Part shown: piece after piece, positions 1 through 9,265 of the stretch | How positions within the stretch are numbered: the first letter of the stretch is position 1 | Layout: each line of letters begins with the position of its first letter | DNA from: CAVUFH01 sp963740835 | GTDB lineage: Bacteria > Actinomycetota > Acidimicrobiia > IMCC26256 > PALSA-610 | DNA length: 64,000 nucleotides | Assembly (NCBI GenBank): GCA_963740835.1 | Contig: CAVUFH010000003.1 | Span: 1,612,001-1,676,000 of the forward strand | Reading direction: 5' to 3' | Position numbers and translations under genes: made by a program | Notes under the pieces: generated by a model | Database searches by the model: none | What the model was told of the DNA's origin: nothing | What the model saw: only the letters and a program-made list of their open reading frames with translations

Positions 1-191
1 CGCGCCTCACCGAGCAGGGCCATCTCCCGGCCGTCGCGCCCGCGCACCTCTACTACATCCTCACCGGCGCGGCGCCGACGATGTTCGTGCTCGCGCCGGA
101 GTGCCGGCGCCTCTCGGGCATCGACCCGTTCGCCGACGACGTCATCGAGGCGCACGCGGATGCCGTCATCGCGCTCCTCTTTCGATCCTGA
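1..191 (+). CDS. TetR-family regulator, C-terminal part (5' cut by window)
   Basis: The third frame is open from the window edge to TGA at 189-191 and gives about 62 residues. The stretch with LYYILTGAAPTMFVLAPECR, then a G-I-D-P turn and an E-A-H-A-D-A helix, is typical of the ligand-binding end of TetR proteins. The DNA-binding helix-turn-helix would lie before the window. It is followed after 17 bases by a catabolic operon on the same strand, so it may be that operon's regulator; this is inference from position. Confidence 0.7.
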   Translation, partial: RLTEQGHLPAVAPAHLYYILTGAAPTMFVLAPECRRLSGIDPFADDVIEAHADAVIALLFRS

Positions 192-208
192 TCAGCAAAG
201 GACGACCC

Positions 209-1101
209 ATGCAACACGATCTCGAGCTCGCTTACGTCGGCATCGAGGTTCCCGAGCCCGAGTCGCTCGCGTCGTTCTTCGGCGATGTGATCGGACTCGT
301 CCCCGGCGAACCGCTCGCCGCCGACACGGTCACCTGGCGCAACGACGACAAGGCGCAGCGCATCATCGTCCAGCCGGGCCCGCTGAACGACGCGGTGTTC
401 GTCGGCTTCGAGGCGAGCGACGCCGACGGGTTCGACCGCATCACCGATCGGTTGCGCGCCGCGGGCTTCGACACCGCGGCAGGCGACGACGACGACCTGG
501 TCGCGCGCCGCGTCGCCCGGCTCGCTCGCACGAACGCGCCGTGGGGCGTGCCGGTCGAGATCGTCGTCGGGCTCGAGCCGGCACCGACGCCGTTCGCGTC
601 GGCGCTGATGCCCGGCGGCTTCCTCACCGAAGGCGTCGGCTTCGGCCATGTCGTGTTCGCGACGATGGCGTTCGAGGAGTCGCACCGCTTCCTCGTCGAC
701 GGTCTCGGGCTGGGCCAGTCGGACTGGCTCGAGATGGAGCTCGCGCCGGGGATCGAGCTCGAGGTGCACTTCTACCACTGCAACGCGCGCCACCACACCA
801 TCGCGCTCGCGAAGGCGCCGTTCGAACTGCCGCAGCGTCTGCATCACTTGATGGTCGAGACCAACACGCGCGACGACGTCGGTGCCGCGTTCGATCGCGC
901 CTGGGCCACCGACGCTCGCCCATCCCGAACGGACTCGGCCGTCACGACAACGACGGGATGTTCAGCTTCTACGTCGCGAGCCCCGCCGGCTTCCAGGTCG
1001 AGGTCGGCCACGGCGCCAAGGTCGTGACCGACGACTGGGACGGCAACCGCCGCTACGACCGCATCAGCGCGTGGGGCCACCAGCCCCTGCGGCAGGGCTG
1101 A
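209..1101 (+). CDS. Extradiol ring-cleavage dioxygenase (BphC/VOC type), frameshifted
   Basis: ATG at 209 follows an AAAGGA ribosome site. The protein resembles type I extradiol dioxygenases such as 2,3-dihydroxybiphenyl 1,2-dioxygenase, which open catechol rings next to the hydroxyls using Fe(II). It has two VOC modules; the likely metal ligands are the His in GFGHVVF, the His pair in LHHLMVET and the Glu in FQVEVGHG. The first 235 residues read in the frame of 209. The last 60 (IPNGLGRHDNDGMFSFYV onward, stop 1099-1101) read in another frame, so one indel lies at about 914-922. The corrected length, about 298 residues, is normal for the family. The stop overlaps the next ATG (TGATG), so this is an operon. 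The substrate is not known. Confidence 0.8.
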
Positions 1102-2612
1102 TGACCGGTCTGATCGCAGAGGTCGACGCCGACGTCGTCATCGTCGGCTACGGACCGGTCGGCAACACGCTGGCGATCCTCCTCGCGCAGCGGGGCCGGT
1201 CGGTGATCGTGCTCGAGCGGTGGCCCGAGCCGTACGCGCTGCCGCGCGCGGTGCACTTCGACCACGAGGTCGGGCGCATCTTCCAGTCCTGCGGGATCGG
1301 CGCCGAGCTGCGTTCGATCAGCGAGCCCGCGGACATCTACGAATGGCGCAACGCCGCCGGCTCGACGCTGTTGCGCTTCGGGCAGACCGGCGACGGGCCT
1401 TCCGGGTGGCCGGCGTCGTCGATGTTCAACCAGCCCGAGCTCGAAGCGCTCCTCGATCGGCGTGCGGCCGAGCTGCCCGGCATCGATGTGCGTCGCGGTC
1501 TCGAGGTCACGGGTCTCGACCCGCGCGACGATCGCGTGTTCATCACCACGGCTGACGGTGAGAGCGTTGCCGGGCGCTACGTCGTCGGCTGCGATGGGGC
1601 CAACAGCACCGTCCGCACGCTCACCGGGCTGCCGGTCGTGGATCTCGGGTTCTTCTACGACTGGCTCATCGTCGACGTGGTGCTCGACGAGCCGCGCGTG
1701 TTCGAACCGATCAACGTGCAGATCTGCGATCCGGCGCGGCCGACGACCGCGGTGTCCGGCGGTCCGGGCCGGCGGCGCTGGGAGTTCATGCGCCTGCCGC
1801 ACGAGTCGCGCGAGGAGCTGAACGACGAGCATTGCGCGTGGAAACTGCTCGCACCCTGGGACGTGCATCCCGGGAACGCCCGGCTCGAGCGCCACGCGGT
1901 GTACACGTTCAACGCCCGCTACGCCGAGCAGTGGCGCAGTGGACGCGTGCTCCTCGCCGGTGACGCCGCGCACCTGATGCCGCCGTTCGCGGGGCAAGGC
2001 ATGTGCGCCGGCGTACGCGACGCCGCCAACCTCGCGTGGAAGCTCGACTGCGTGGTCGCCGGCCACGCGGCGGACGCGCTGCTGGACAGTTATCAGGCCG
2101 AGCGGCTGCCGAGCGCGCAGACCGCGATCGAGTTCTCGATGTCACTCGGCAAGGTCATCTGCGTGCCCGATCCCGATGAAGCCGCCGAGCGCGACGCGAT
2201 GATGGCTGCCGCGGTCGGAGACGAGCCCGCGGCCGCGCCCGGACTCCCCGACATCAACTCCGGGTTCATCCATCCGGCCGCGCCCTACGCGGGCAAGCAG
2301 TTCGTGCAGGGCACGATCGGGGATCGACTGTTCGACGCCGTCCACGGCACGGGCTGGCGACTGCTCGCCGTCGATGCCGACGTGCTCAGGATCGACCCCG
2401 ACCTCCGCGCCTGGTTCGAAAACCTGGGTGGGCGCATTGTCGTGCTCACGGACCCCGACCCGTCGTACGCGCGCTGGTTCGCCGCGCACGGCGTCGCCGG
2501 TGCGTTGCAGCGCCCGGACTTCTATCTCTACGGCACCGCGACGACCGCGGGCGACGCGTCTGCACTGCTCGACGACCTCCGCTGCCATCTCACCCAAGGA
2601 GCCCTCACGTGA
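1101..2612 (+). CDS. FAD-dependent aromatic monooxygenase (MhpA/PheA-like)
   Basis: A class A flavoprotein hydroxylase of 503 residues. The Rossmann motif VGYGPVGNTLAI is at residues 14-25, the DG motif is CDGANSTVR, and the FAD-ribityl motif is LLAGDAAHLMPPFAGQG, followed by a thioredoxin-like C-terminal domain typical of phenol and 3-(3-hydroxyphenyl)propionate hydroxylases. Such enzymes use NAD(P)H and O2 to hydroxylate a phenolic ring and make the catechol that an extradiol dioxygenase cleaves, which fits the upstream gene. The start at 1101 overlaps the previous stop by one base. The end overlaps the GTG of the next gene (GTGA). The exact substrate cannot be read from sequence. Confidence 0.85.
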   Translation: MTGLIAEVDADVVIVGYGPVGNTLAILLAQRGRSVIVLERWPEPYALPRAVHFDHEVGRIFQSCGIGAELRSISEPADIYEWRNAAGSTLLRFGQTGDGPSGWPASSMFNQPELEALLDRRAAELPGIDVRRGLEVTGLDPRDDRVFITTADGESVAGRYVVGCDGANSTVRTLTGLPVVDLGFFYDWLIVDVVLDEPRVFEPINVQICDPARPTTAVSGGPGRRRWEFMRLPHESREELNDEHCAWKLLAPWDVHPGNARLERHAVYTFNARYAEQWRSGRVLLAGDAAHLMPPFAGQGMCAGVRDAANLAWKLDCVVAGHAADALLDSYQAERLPSAQTAIEFSMSLGKVICVPDPDEAAERDAMMAAAVGDEPAAAPGLPDINSGFIHPAAPYAGKQFVQGTIGDRLFDAVHGTGWRLLAVDADVLRIDPDLRAWFENLGGRIVVLTDPDPSYARWFAAHGVAGALQRPDFYLYGTATTAGDASALLDDLRCHLTQGALT

Positions 2613-3437
2613 AGCTCGCCAACTGCAACGAGCGCGCGGTACTCGTCCTCGGTGACGAGATCGCCGACATCGCGCAAGCGTCCGACGGCCGGTTCGGGCC
2701 CGACCCGATGCGCGTGTACGACGACTGGCCCGCGTTCGTCGACTTCGCCGCGGGCGTCACCGCGGGCACGGCGCCACTCGTCGAGGCGGACCTGCGTTGC
2801 CCGATCCCCACGCCGCGCCAGGTCTTCGCCATCGGCCTCAACTACCGCAGTCACGCCGAGGAATCCGGCATGGCGGTGCCGAGCGTGCCGGCCACGTTCA
2901 CGAAGTTCCCCGCGTCGCTGTCGGGTCCGTTCGACGACATCGAGATCGTCGGCGACACCATCGACTGGGAGGTCGAGCTCGTTGCAGTCGTCGGCGGGCG
3001 CGCCGACCGCGTCGCGCGAGGCCGACGCGTGGTCGCACATCGCGGGCCTCACTGTTGGCCAGGACATCAGCGATCGTCACCTCCAATTCGAAGCCGGCGC
3101 CCAGTTCTCGCTCGGGAAGTCGCGCCGTGGTTACGGGCCGATGGGGCCATGGGTCGTCACCGTCGACGAGGTGCCGAACCCCGACGACCTCGCGCTCGGC
3201 TGCTCGGTCGACGGCGAGACGATGCAGGACGCGCGCACGAGCGACCTGATCTTCAGCGTGTCGCAGCTCGTCGCCGAGCTGTCGGCGGTGTTGCCGCTGC
3301 TTCCCGGCGACGTGATCTTCACGGGGACGCCCGCGGGTGTCGGCGTCACCCGAAAGCCGGCCCGTTTCCTCCAGGCAGGACAGGTCCTCGAGACGTGGAT
3401 CGAAGGGATCGGCACGATCCGGAACCGCTGCGTCTGA
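2609..3437 (+). CDS. Fumarylacetoacetate hydrolase-family protein, frameshifted
   Basis: GTG at 2609 overlaps the preceding stop and follows AAGGAG. FAH-family enzymes hydrolyse or hydrate 2-oxo acid products of ring cleavage with a divalent metal. The acidic ligand pattern is visible as DWEVELV in the first frame and DISDR in the second. GPMGPWVV and FTGTPAGVGVT near the end are family hallmarks. The reading frame changes at a CGCGCG run (3013-3018): VGGRADRVA reads in one frame and EADAWSHIAGLTVG in another. One added CG, or one removed base, restores a protein of about 276 residues. Stop TGA at 3435-3437 overlaps the next ATG. Whether the break is biological or a sequence error is open. 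Confidence 0.8.
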
Positions 3438-4375
3438 TGAGCGGCGGCCGCGTCGACGTCCACGCGCACTTCGTGCCGGCCATGTATCGCGCGGCGGCCG
3501 AGGCGGCCGGCCACGCCGAGCCCGACGGCATGCCGAATCTCCCGGCCTGGGATCCCGACGGTCACATCGAGGTGATGGACCGTGTCGGCATCAGCGTGTC
3601 GTTGCTGTCGATCTCCTCGCCCGGTGTGCGCTTCGGCAGCGATGCCGACGCGCGGGCGCTCGCGCGCGCAGTCAACGAGGCCGGCGCCCGCGCCGTCGAA
3701 GCCTTTCCGGCGCGTTTCGGCCAGCTCGCGTCGCTGCCGCTGCCCGATGTCGACGGCGCGATCGCCGAGATCGACCACGCCTTCGACACGCTCGGCGTTG
3801 ACGGCGTTGCCGTGCTCACCAACACCGACGGTGTCTACCTCGGCGACCCGCGCTTCGAGCCGGTCTTCGACGAGCTCGACCGCCGCCGCGCGCGCGTCCT
3901 CATCCACCCGACGTCGCCCGCGTGCTGGGATGCAACCTCGCTGGGGCGACCCCGGCCGATGCTCGAGTTCCTGTTCGACACGACCCGCGCCGTTGTCGAC
4001 CTCGTGCTCAACGGCGCGATCGCGCGGCACCCGAACATCGCGTTCATCGTCCCGCATACCGGCGCGACGTTGCCGGTCATCGCCGACCGCGTCGCGGCCT
4101 TCGCACTCGTGCTCGCCGATGTCGATCCCGATGCCGACGTGATGCGCGACCTCGCGCGGCTGCACTACGACCTGGCCGGCTTCGCGATCCCGAGGCAGCT
4201 CGACGCCCTGCTCGCGATCACGACGCTCGACCATCTGCACTACGGCAGCGACTACCCGTTCACCCCCGACTTCGTCGTCAGCGTGCTCGCCGGCCAGCTC
4301 GACGATGCCGGCATGTCGGGAACGCTGACCGAGAACACCCGCCGACTCTTCCCGTTCACCGTGACGGACGCCTGA
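3437..4375 (+). CDS. Amidohydrolase-family decarboxylase (ACMSD-like)
   Basis: A 312-residue TIM-barrel metal hydrolase in the amidohydrolase_2 group, which includes 2-amino-3-carboxymuconate-6-semialdehyde decarboxylase. Metal-binding DVHAHF is at residues 7-12, a His in VLIHPTSP sits mid-protein, and the Asp of HYGSDYPF lies near the end. ATG at 3437 overlaps the stop of the FAH gene. As the last gene of the plus-strand cluster it may decarboxylate or hydrolyse a ring-cleavage intermediate. The pathway role is inferred from context, and the enzyme could equally be a hydrolase. Confidence 0.8.
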   Translation: MSGGRVDVHAHFVPAMYRAAAEAAGHAEPDGMPNLPAWDPDGHIEVMDRVGISVSLLSISSPGVRFGSDADARALARAVNEAGARAVEAFPARFGQLASLPLPDVDGAIAEIDHAFDTLGVDGVAVLTNTDGVYLGDPRFEPVFDELDRRRARVLIHPTSPACWDATSLGRPRPMLEFLFDTTRAVVDLVLNGAIARHPNIAFIVPHTGATLPVIADRVAAFALVLADVDPDADVMRDLARLHYDLAGFAIPRQLDALLAITTLDHLHYGSDYPFTPDFVVSVLAGQLDDAGMSGTLTENTRRLFPFTVTDA

Positions 4376-4389
4376 CGGCGCGCGGGCGC

Positions 4390-4872
4390 TCAGGCGTAGA
4401 CGGTTCGCGTCACCCACTCGGCGATCAAGGCGGGCTTCTCCTCGCCCTCGATCTCGACGGTGAAGTTGCGGGTGATCTCGACCGAGTTGCCCTTGAGCTC
4501 GACGTTGGACGTGACGCCGCGCGCCCGGATGCGCGAGCCGACTCTCACCGGGTTCACGAAGCGCACGCGGTTGAAGCCATAGTTGATGCCCATGAGCACG
4601 CCTTGGTACCGAGCCGGGTCCGGCGCGGCGGAGCTCGCACCGGCCGCCAGATGGGTCAGCATCGACAGGGTCAGGAAGCCGTGCGCGATCGTCGTCCCGA
4701 ACGGTGTGGCCTGGGCGCGTGCGGGATCCACGTGGATGAACTGGTGGTCGTGGGTGACGTCGGCAAACTGGTTGATCTGATCCTGCGTCACTTCGAACCA
4801 CTCGCCGGTGCCCTCGTCGGTCCCGACGTCACCCTGGAACAACTCGAACGCCTTGGCAGCTGCGTCACTCAT
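4390..4872 (-). CDS. MaoC-like (R)-specific enoyl hydratase
   Basis: A 160-residue hot-dog fold protein. The hydratase motif is VTHDHQFIHVDPARA with FGTTIAHGFLTLS after it; the Asp and His of the first part are the expected catalytic pair for adding water to an enoyl-CoA. I chose MSDAAAK at 4872, because the four residues before it (MCCP) are not typical. It converges on the catabolic operon with a gap of about 14 bases, so the two transcripts may overlap. The family is also known as NodN-like. Confidence 0.82.
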   Translation of the reverse strand: MSDAAAKAFELFQGDVGTDEGTGEWFEVTQDQINQFADVTHDHQFIHVDPARAQATPFGTTIAHGFLTLSMLTHLAAGASSAAPDPARYQGVLMGINYGFNRVRFVNPVRVGSRIRARGVTSNVELKGNSVEITRNFTVEIEGEEKPALIAEWVTRTVYA

Positions 4873-5051
4873 GGGGCAGCACAATACGCGCCGCCCGCGG
4901 CCCCATGCCGGACGAGGTCGCGCCGAGCGCGGAGCTGACGTCGCGCCAAGGGATGCGCGAAGTGCAGCCCCAGTTGGTGCACCATCTCGACACGACGAAA
5001 GCGCCCGACGCGATCGTCGCGGGTTCAGGTCGGGGGAGAGAGGACCTGCGG

Positions 5052-6059
5052 ATGGCCAACGCCACGTCGTCGGTGTCGGATCCCGCGGAGCTCAGCGGAT
5101 ACGCGGTTCGGTCGTACCGCTACCTGCGGATGGCGATCGTGGTCGTCCTACTTGCGCTGATCTGTTCGGTCGCGCTCGAACGCGCGCATGCGAGCTGCTG
5201 GGAAGTATCGATCAGCGCGTACTACTACACGCCGGTCCACAGCCTCTTCGTCGGTGCGCTGGTTGCGCTCGGTGTCTGTCTCGTCGCGATTCGAGGGAGC
5301 ACCGACGTCGAAGACGTCCTCCTCAACGTCGCGGGCGTGCTCGCACCGATCGTTGCCTTCGTGCCGACCGCGCAGCCCGGCAACCTCTGCACGAAGCATC
5401 CGCTTGCCGCTGACAAGACGCTTGCCTACATCGACAACAATCTCGTCGCGCTCGGCATCGCGCTCGTGCTGGCCCTCGTGATCGCCATCGCGACCGTCTT
5501 CCGCACGGACAACGCGCGTCGACCGAAGATCGGCGGGAACGCCCACGCCGTCTTGGGCGTCGTGCTCAGTGGTGCGCTCCTGGCCGGAGGGATCGTTTGG
5601 TACTTCGTTTCACGGTCCAGCTTCCTCGACCATGCACACTCAGGTAGCGCCGGCGTGCTCTTCCTCCTCGTCGGCGTTGTTGTCTTCATCAATGGCTTGA
5701 GCAGTCCCCATCGGAGCTGTCGGCGCGGCTATCTGATCGTGGCGATGGCAATCGTTCTGACCTTTGTGCTGCTCCTCGTGGTCGGACTTCTCGACCCCGA
5801 CTGGCATCATCAAATCCTCTGGTTGGAGCTGCTCGAGCTCTCGCTCCTCATCGTGTTCTGGACGATGCAGACGGCCGAACTCTGGGAACCCGGTGTCCCG
5901 ACTGGATCCGCGCGTGCAACCCGCACGCGCTTGGCCCGGTCCAGCCGGCCCGGCCAGGCGGTGACACGTATCGCGGAGGTCGGACGACCACATCGAACGA
6001 GCTCTTACGACCGTGGCGGGCAGGGCCCGAGTTCCCCTCGCGGTCATACGCCCAGGTGA
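5052..6059 (+). CDS. Multi-pass membrane protein of unknown function
   Basis: Not assigned to a characterised family. From ATG 5052 (MANATSSVSD), about seven hydrophobic segments follow a short soluble start. A motif around ISAYYYTPVHSLFVGALVA lies in the loop and second segment and resembles a conserved signature in uncharacterised actinobacterial membrane proteins. Two Cys (SCWEVS and NLCTKH) sit in extramembrane loops. The C-terminal 70 residues are Arg-, Ser- and Thr-rich and probably cytoplasmic. A longer frame begins at 4905, but that part lacks membrane or domain character. Confidence 0.6.
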   Translation: MANATSSVSDPAELSGYAVRSYRYLRMAIVVVLLALICSVALERAHASCWEVSISAYYYTPVHSLFVGALVALGVCLVAIRGSTDVEDVLLNVAGVLAPIVAFVPTAQPGNLCTKHPLAADKTLAYIDNNLVALGIALVLALVIAIATVFRTDNARRPKIGGNAHAVLGVVLSGALLAGGIVWYFVSRSSFLDHAHSGSAGVLFLLVGVVVFINGLSSPHRSCRRGYLIVAMAIVLTFVLLLVVGLLDPDWHHQILWLELLELSLLIVFWTMQTAELWEPGVPTGSARATRTRLARSSRPGQAVTRIAEVGRPHRTSSYDRGGQGPSSPRGHTPR

Positions 6060-6162
6060 TCGCCGGCTATGTCCTCCGCGGCAGTGCGTTCGTGATGATG
6101 CGAGCCGTGGCGCTCGCGCGTCGGAGATCGAGAATCCAGAAGCAGCACTTACCATCGATCCC

Positions 6163-6561
6163 ATGACCCGTGAACTGCGAACCTTCCTGACGTTCCAGGG
6201 CGGTGCCGCCACCGCCGCGCTCGATCTCTACCGCGACGTCTTCGCCGACTTCGAACTCGTGGCGATCGACCGCTACGGCCCGGGAGACGTCGGACCAGAA
6301 GGCACGGTCAGGGTCGCGAAGTTCCGTCTGGCCGGGAGCGACTTCAGTTGTGCCGACAGCCCGATCGTTCACGAATGGGGGTTCACTCCCGCGGTGTCCC
6401 AATGGATCGAGTGCGACGACAACGACGAACTCGAACGACTCTTCGGTCGGCTGTCCGATGGCGGCACGGTGTTCATGGCGCTCGACGACTACGGATTCAG
6501 CACCCGCTTCGGCTGGGTCGGCGATCGCCACGGCGTGACGTGGCAGCTCAACGTCACTTGA
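6163..6561 (+). CDS. VOC-superfamily protein, PhnB/3-dmu-9_3-mt type
   Basis: A 132-residue protein beginning LRTFLTFQGGAATAALDLYR and ending FSTRFGWVGDRHGVTWQLNV. The F-G-W-x-x-D-x-x-G-V-x-W-Q end is the hallmark of PhnB-like VOC proteins. Family members bind small ligands and few have a known enzyme activity. ATG at 6163 was chosen because it begins the domain; a longer frame upstream is low-complexity. It stands alone, with about 490 bases of gene-free DNA after it. Confidence 0.75.
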   Translation: MTRELRTFLTFQGGAATAALDLYRDVFADFELVAIDRYGPGDVGPEGTVRVAKFRLAGSDFSCADSPIVHEWGFTPAVSQWIECDDNDELERLFGRLSDGGTVFMALDDYGFSTRFGWVGDRHGVTWQLNVT

Positions 6562-6608
6562 GGGTCCAGCGCGCGCTGGCGTCGCGAAGTGCGAACACGC
6601 CTTCGGAA

Positions 6609-6633
6609 TGGTGGAGGTGGCGGGAGTCGAACC
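6609..6633 (-). repeat. Copy of tmRNA 3' end with encoded CCA (candidate att relic)
   Basis: Bases 6611-6633 match 30980-31002 of the ssrA end without mismatch over 23 bases and in the same orientation. Read on the minus strand it gives the 3' half of the T-arm, the acceptor strand CACCTCC, an A, and then CCA (6609-6611). Upstream sequence does not form a T-stem (one mispair), so it is not a functional tRNA or tmRNA. It fits a footprint of an element integrated at the 3' end of ssrA. Confidence 0.6.
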
Positions 6634-6725
6634 GGCACACCACGTTGCCTATCGATGCTGGTCAGGGTTTCACGCCTGACCGGGCGTGGTTCTCGGGCGG
6701 AGCGGCTGTCGTTCGGTGCCGCTAT

Positions 6726-6743
6726 GACACAGGATCCTGTGTC
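6726..6743. promoter_or_regulatory. 18-bp perfect palindrome, possible operator
   Basis: GACACAGGATCCTGTGTC reads the same on both strands. Length and symmetry suit a dimeric repressor such as a TetR protein, and it lies about 310 bases before the transporter gene at 7053. No T-run follows, so it is not a terminator. Function is inferred only from symmetry and position. Confidence 0.4.
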
Positions 6744-7052
6744 CTTCGCGTGCGCCATCACGCATCGAACCGATTGCCTCGCGCCGGCAGCAAGCCCACT
6801 CGGTAGTGACCGTGCAATGCTCTTCGAATCGAACCGCGGCCCGACCTTCATGAAGCCGTTTACGACCACTTCCCCTGGCGGGTTCGCGGGCAGCGTCCGA
6901 CGTCGACCCCGCGCGCCTCGCAGAGACCCACGAGTACGTGGCGATGTCCTCGTCACCGAGCTCGGTCCGGGCGACCGCCGGCTCGAGAGCTACCGACCAC
7001 TGGCGCGGCTGCTGTAACCGACCGCTGAGCTGCACCACTGGGGGGAGAGATC

Positions 7053-9260
7053 GTGGTTCCCGACGCACCGAGCGAGCGCGATTCCGCGGCGGCGCTCACG
7101 CAGGCCGTGTTGGACGAGGAAGCCACGCGCCTGGCCGAACAGGCGGCCGACGATGAGGTGGTCCTCCCTGATGACGAGCTGCCGGGCGTCGGTGACCCCG
7201 CGTTATCGCTGCGCGACGGCGTGCGTATCGGCGGTTCGACGATCCTCGTTGTCCTCTCCGTGCTGAATGCCGTCGACCAGCTCGACAACGGCGCAGTCGG
7301 CGTGCTCGCACCCGACATCAAGCGGTCGTTGCACATGAGCGATGCCGGTATCGCGATCGCGACCGTGGGCGGCACGCTCTTCCTCATCGCCGGTGGCCTG
7401 TTGCTCGGCCGTTTCGCCGACAACATGCGCCGCAACACGATCATCGGCCTCGCGACGGTCGCTTGGGGCACCCTCGCGCTCGCGACCAGCGCGGTCACGA
7501 ACGCACTCATGTACTTCGTGGCCCGAGCGCTCACCGGAATCGGACGTTCCAACACGCAGGTCGTGCAAGGGCCGGTACTCGCCGACGCCTATCCGATCGG
7601 CGCGCGGGCGCGCGTCTACGCGGTACACGGCATCGTCGGCCGGATCGGCGGACTCGTCGCGCCGCTCGCCATCGGCGGACTCGTCACCCTCATCGGTGGT
7701 GGCAACGCGTGGCGGTGGGGTTTCGTCGTGATCGCGGTGCCGACGATCGTCATCGGGATCGTGTCGTTCTTCCTCACCGATCCGCCGCGCGGCCAGTTCG
7801 AGCAGAAGGACACCATCGGCGAGGTCATCTCCAATGAGGGTGCGCCCCCGATCTCGCTCGGCGCGTCGTACCAGCGGATCATGCAGATTCGCACCTACAA
7901 GAACGCGCTCGTGGCCTTCACGGCCGTGGGCTTCAGCTTCGTGTCGGTGCCCGTATTCGTGAGCCTGTACCTCGACGACCACTTCGGCCTCGATGCGTTC
8001 CAGCGCGCGCTCGTCGCGACTGTTCCCGGCGTGCTGTCGATCGTGGCGGTACCGCTCGTCGCCCGGCGGTTCGACGAACTGTTCCGGAAGAGTCCGCCGC
8101 TCAGCCTCGTGCTGCTCGGCGTGCTGTTCATACCGGCCGGCGCACTGATCCTCATCGAGATGTTGATGCCGAATGCGGTGCTGTTCGCCGTGTTCGCCGC
8201 GCTCGGGGGCGTGATCCTCGCAGTGCAGTTCACGATGCTCGGGCCGCTGTTCGCAGCCGCGAACCCGTACTACCTGCGCGCGCAGGGCACCGCGATCGGC
8301 ATGGCGATGGTGTTGGGCATCGGCGGGTTCGGCGGCGCGGTCATCGGTGGCTTGCTGTCGGACGCGATCGGGACCCGGTGGACGATCGTCCTGCTCGGTG
8401 TGCCGACGAACATCATCGGTGGTCTGATGCTCATCAACGGCGCGCGGTACCTCCGAAACGACATGTCGCTCGTCGTGGAGGAGATCCGAGAGGTCGAGGC
8501 CGAACAGCAGCGGCTGCGCGACAATCCCGACGACATCCCCGTGCTGCAGCTGCGCAACATCGACTTCTCGTACGGGGCGGTGCAGGTGCTGTTCGACGTG
8601 CACCTCGACGTCCGCCGGGGTGAGACCGTTGCGCTGCTCGGTACCAACGGTGCGGGGAAGTCGACAGTGCTGCGCGTCGTGAGCGGCCTCGGCATCCCGT
8701 CGCGAGGCATCGTCCGGCTGAACGGCCACAACGTCACGCTCTGCTCGCCGGAAACGCGTGTCCGCTGGGGGATCCACCAGTTGCCCGGCGGTAAGGCGAT
8801 CTTCGGCCCGATGTCGGTGCGCGAGAACCTCGAGATGGCCGGCTTCCTCTACCGCGGCGACGACACCGAGCGCGAACGACGATTCGACCGAGCCCTTGCC
8901 GTCTTCCCCGAGCTCCGCGACCGCTTGGGCGACACCGCGGGCGCGCTGTCCGGTGGCCAGCAGCAGATGTTGGGTCTCGCGATGGCGCTCATGCACGACC
9001 CCGAGATCCTCCTCATCGACGAGCTCTCGCTCGGGCTCGCGCCGGTGATGGTCGAGCAACTGCTCGGCGTCGTCGAGCGGCTCAAGCAGGACGGTCAGAC
9101 AATGATCATCGTCGAGCAGTCGCTCAACGTCGCGCTTGCGATCGCGGAGCGTGCGCTGTTCATGGAGAAGGGCCGCATCCGTTTCGAGGGACCGTCGGCG
9201 CAGCTCCTCGAGCGCGACGACCTCGTGCGCGCCGTCTTCCTCGGCAGCGAGCAAGCGTAG
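7053..9260 (+). CDS. MFS transporter fused to LivF-type ABC ATPase
   Basis: A 735-residue fusion. Residues 60-480 form an MFS permease of about 12 membrane segments (DQLDNGAVGVLAPDIKRS in TM1, a GRFAD loop after TM2). Residues 490-735 are a LivF-like ATPase: Walker A LLGTNGAGKST, signature ALSGGQQQMLGLAMAL, Walker B ILLIDELSLGL, and an H-loop position occupied by Gln (IIVEQSLNVAL), as is usual in LivF. GTG at 7053 follows GGGGGAGAG. It lies 5 bases before the LivH-LivM-LivG gene, so the two polypeptides together supply every membrane and ATPase part of a branched-chain-type importer plus an MFS unit. ATP hydrolysis is expected from intact motifs; what the MFS part moves is unknown. Confidence 0.85.
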   Translation: MVPDAPSERDSAAALTQAVLDEEATRLAEQAADDEVVLPDDELPGVGDPALSLRDGVRIGGSTILVVLSVLNAVDQLDNGAVGVLAPDIKRSLHMSDAGIAIATVGGTLFLIAGGLLLGRFADNMRRNTIIGLATVAWGTLALATSAVTNALMYFVARALTGIGRSNTQVVQGPVLADAYPIGARARVYAVHGIVGRIGGLVAPLAIGGLVTLIGGGNAWRWGFVVIAVPTIVIGIVSFFLTDPPRGQFEQKDTIGEVISNEGAPPISLGASYQRIMQIRTYKNALVAFTAVGFSFVSVPVFVSLYLDDHFGLDAFQRALVATVPGVLSIVAVPLVARRFDELFRKSPPLSLVLLGVLFIPAGALILIEMLMPNAVLFAVFAALGGVILAVQFTMLGPLFAAANPYYLRAQGTAIGMAMVLGIGGFGGAVIGGLLSDAIGTRWTIVLLGVPTNIIGGLMLINGARYLRNDMSLVVEEIREVEAEQQRLRDNPDDIPVLQLRNIDFSYGAVQVLFDVHLDVRRGETVALLGTNGAGKSTVLRVVSGLGIPSRGIVRLNGHNVTLCSPETRVRWGIHQLPGGKAIFGPMSVRENLEMAGFLYRGDDTERERRFDRALAVFPELRDRLGDTAGALSGGQQQMLGLAMALMHDPEILLIDELSLGLAPVMVEQLLGVVERLKQDGQTMIIVEQSLNVALAIAERALFMEKGRIRFEGPSAQLLERDDLVRAVFLGSEQA

Positions 9261-9265
9261 CGACC

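Larger units (their letters stand above)
6562..7052. other. Gene-free region with att-like copy, hairpin and palindrome
   Basis: No frame here shows a recognisable protein. It holds the tmRNA-end copy (6609-6633), a 7-bp hairpin with 8-nt loop at 6660-6681 (arms GGTCAGG and CCTGACC) and an 18-bp perfect palindrome at 6726-6743. The rest shows nothing clear. A GGGGGAGAG ribosome site at about 7041-7049 belongs to the next gene. Confidence 0.6.

Noticed and set aside
6609..6690. Possible functional tRNA on the minus strand ending in CCA
   Set aside because: Only the 3' half of the T-arm and the acceptor strand are present; the T-stem has a mispair and no matching 5' acceptor strand was found.
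7203..9254. 683-codon open frame on the minus strand
   Set aside because: Exact antisense of the MFS-LivF gene; no domain, composition typical of GC-rich antisense frames.
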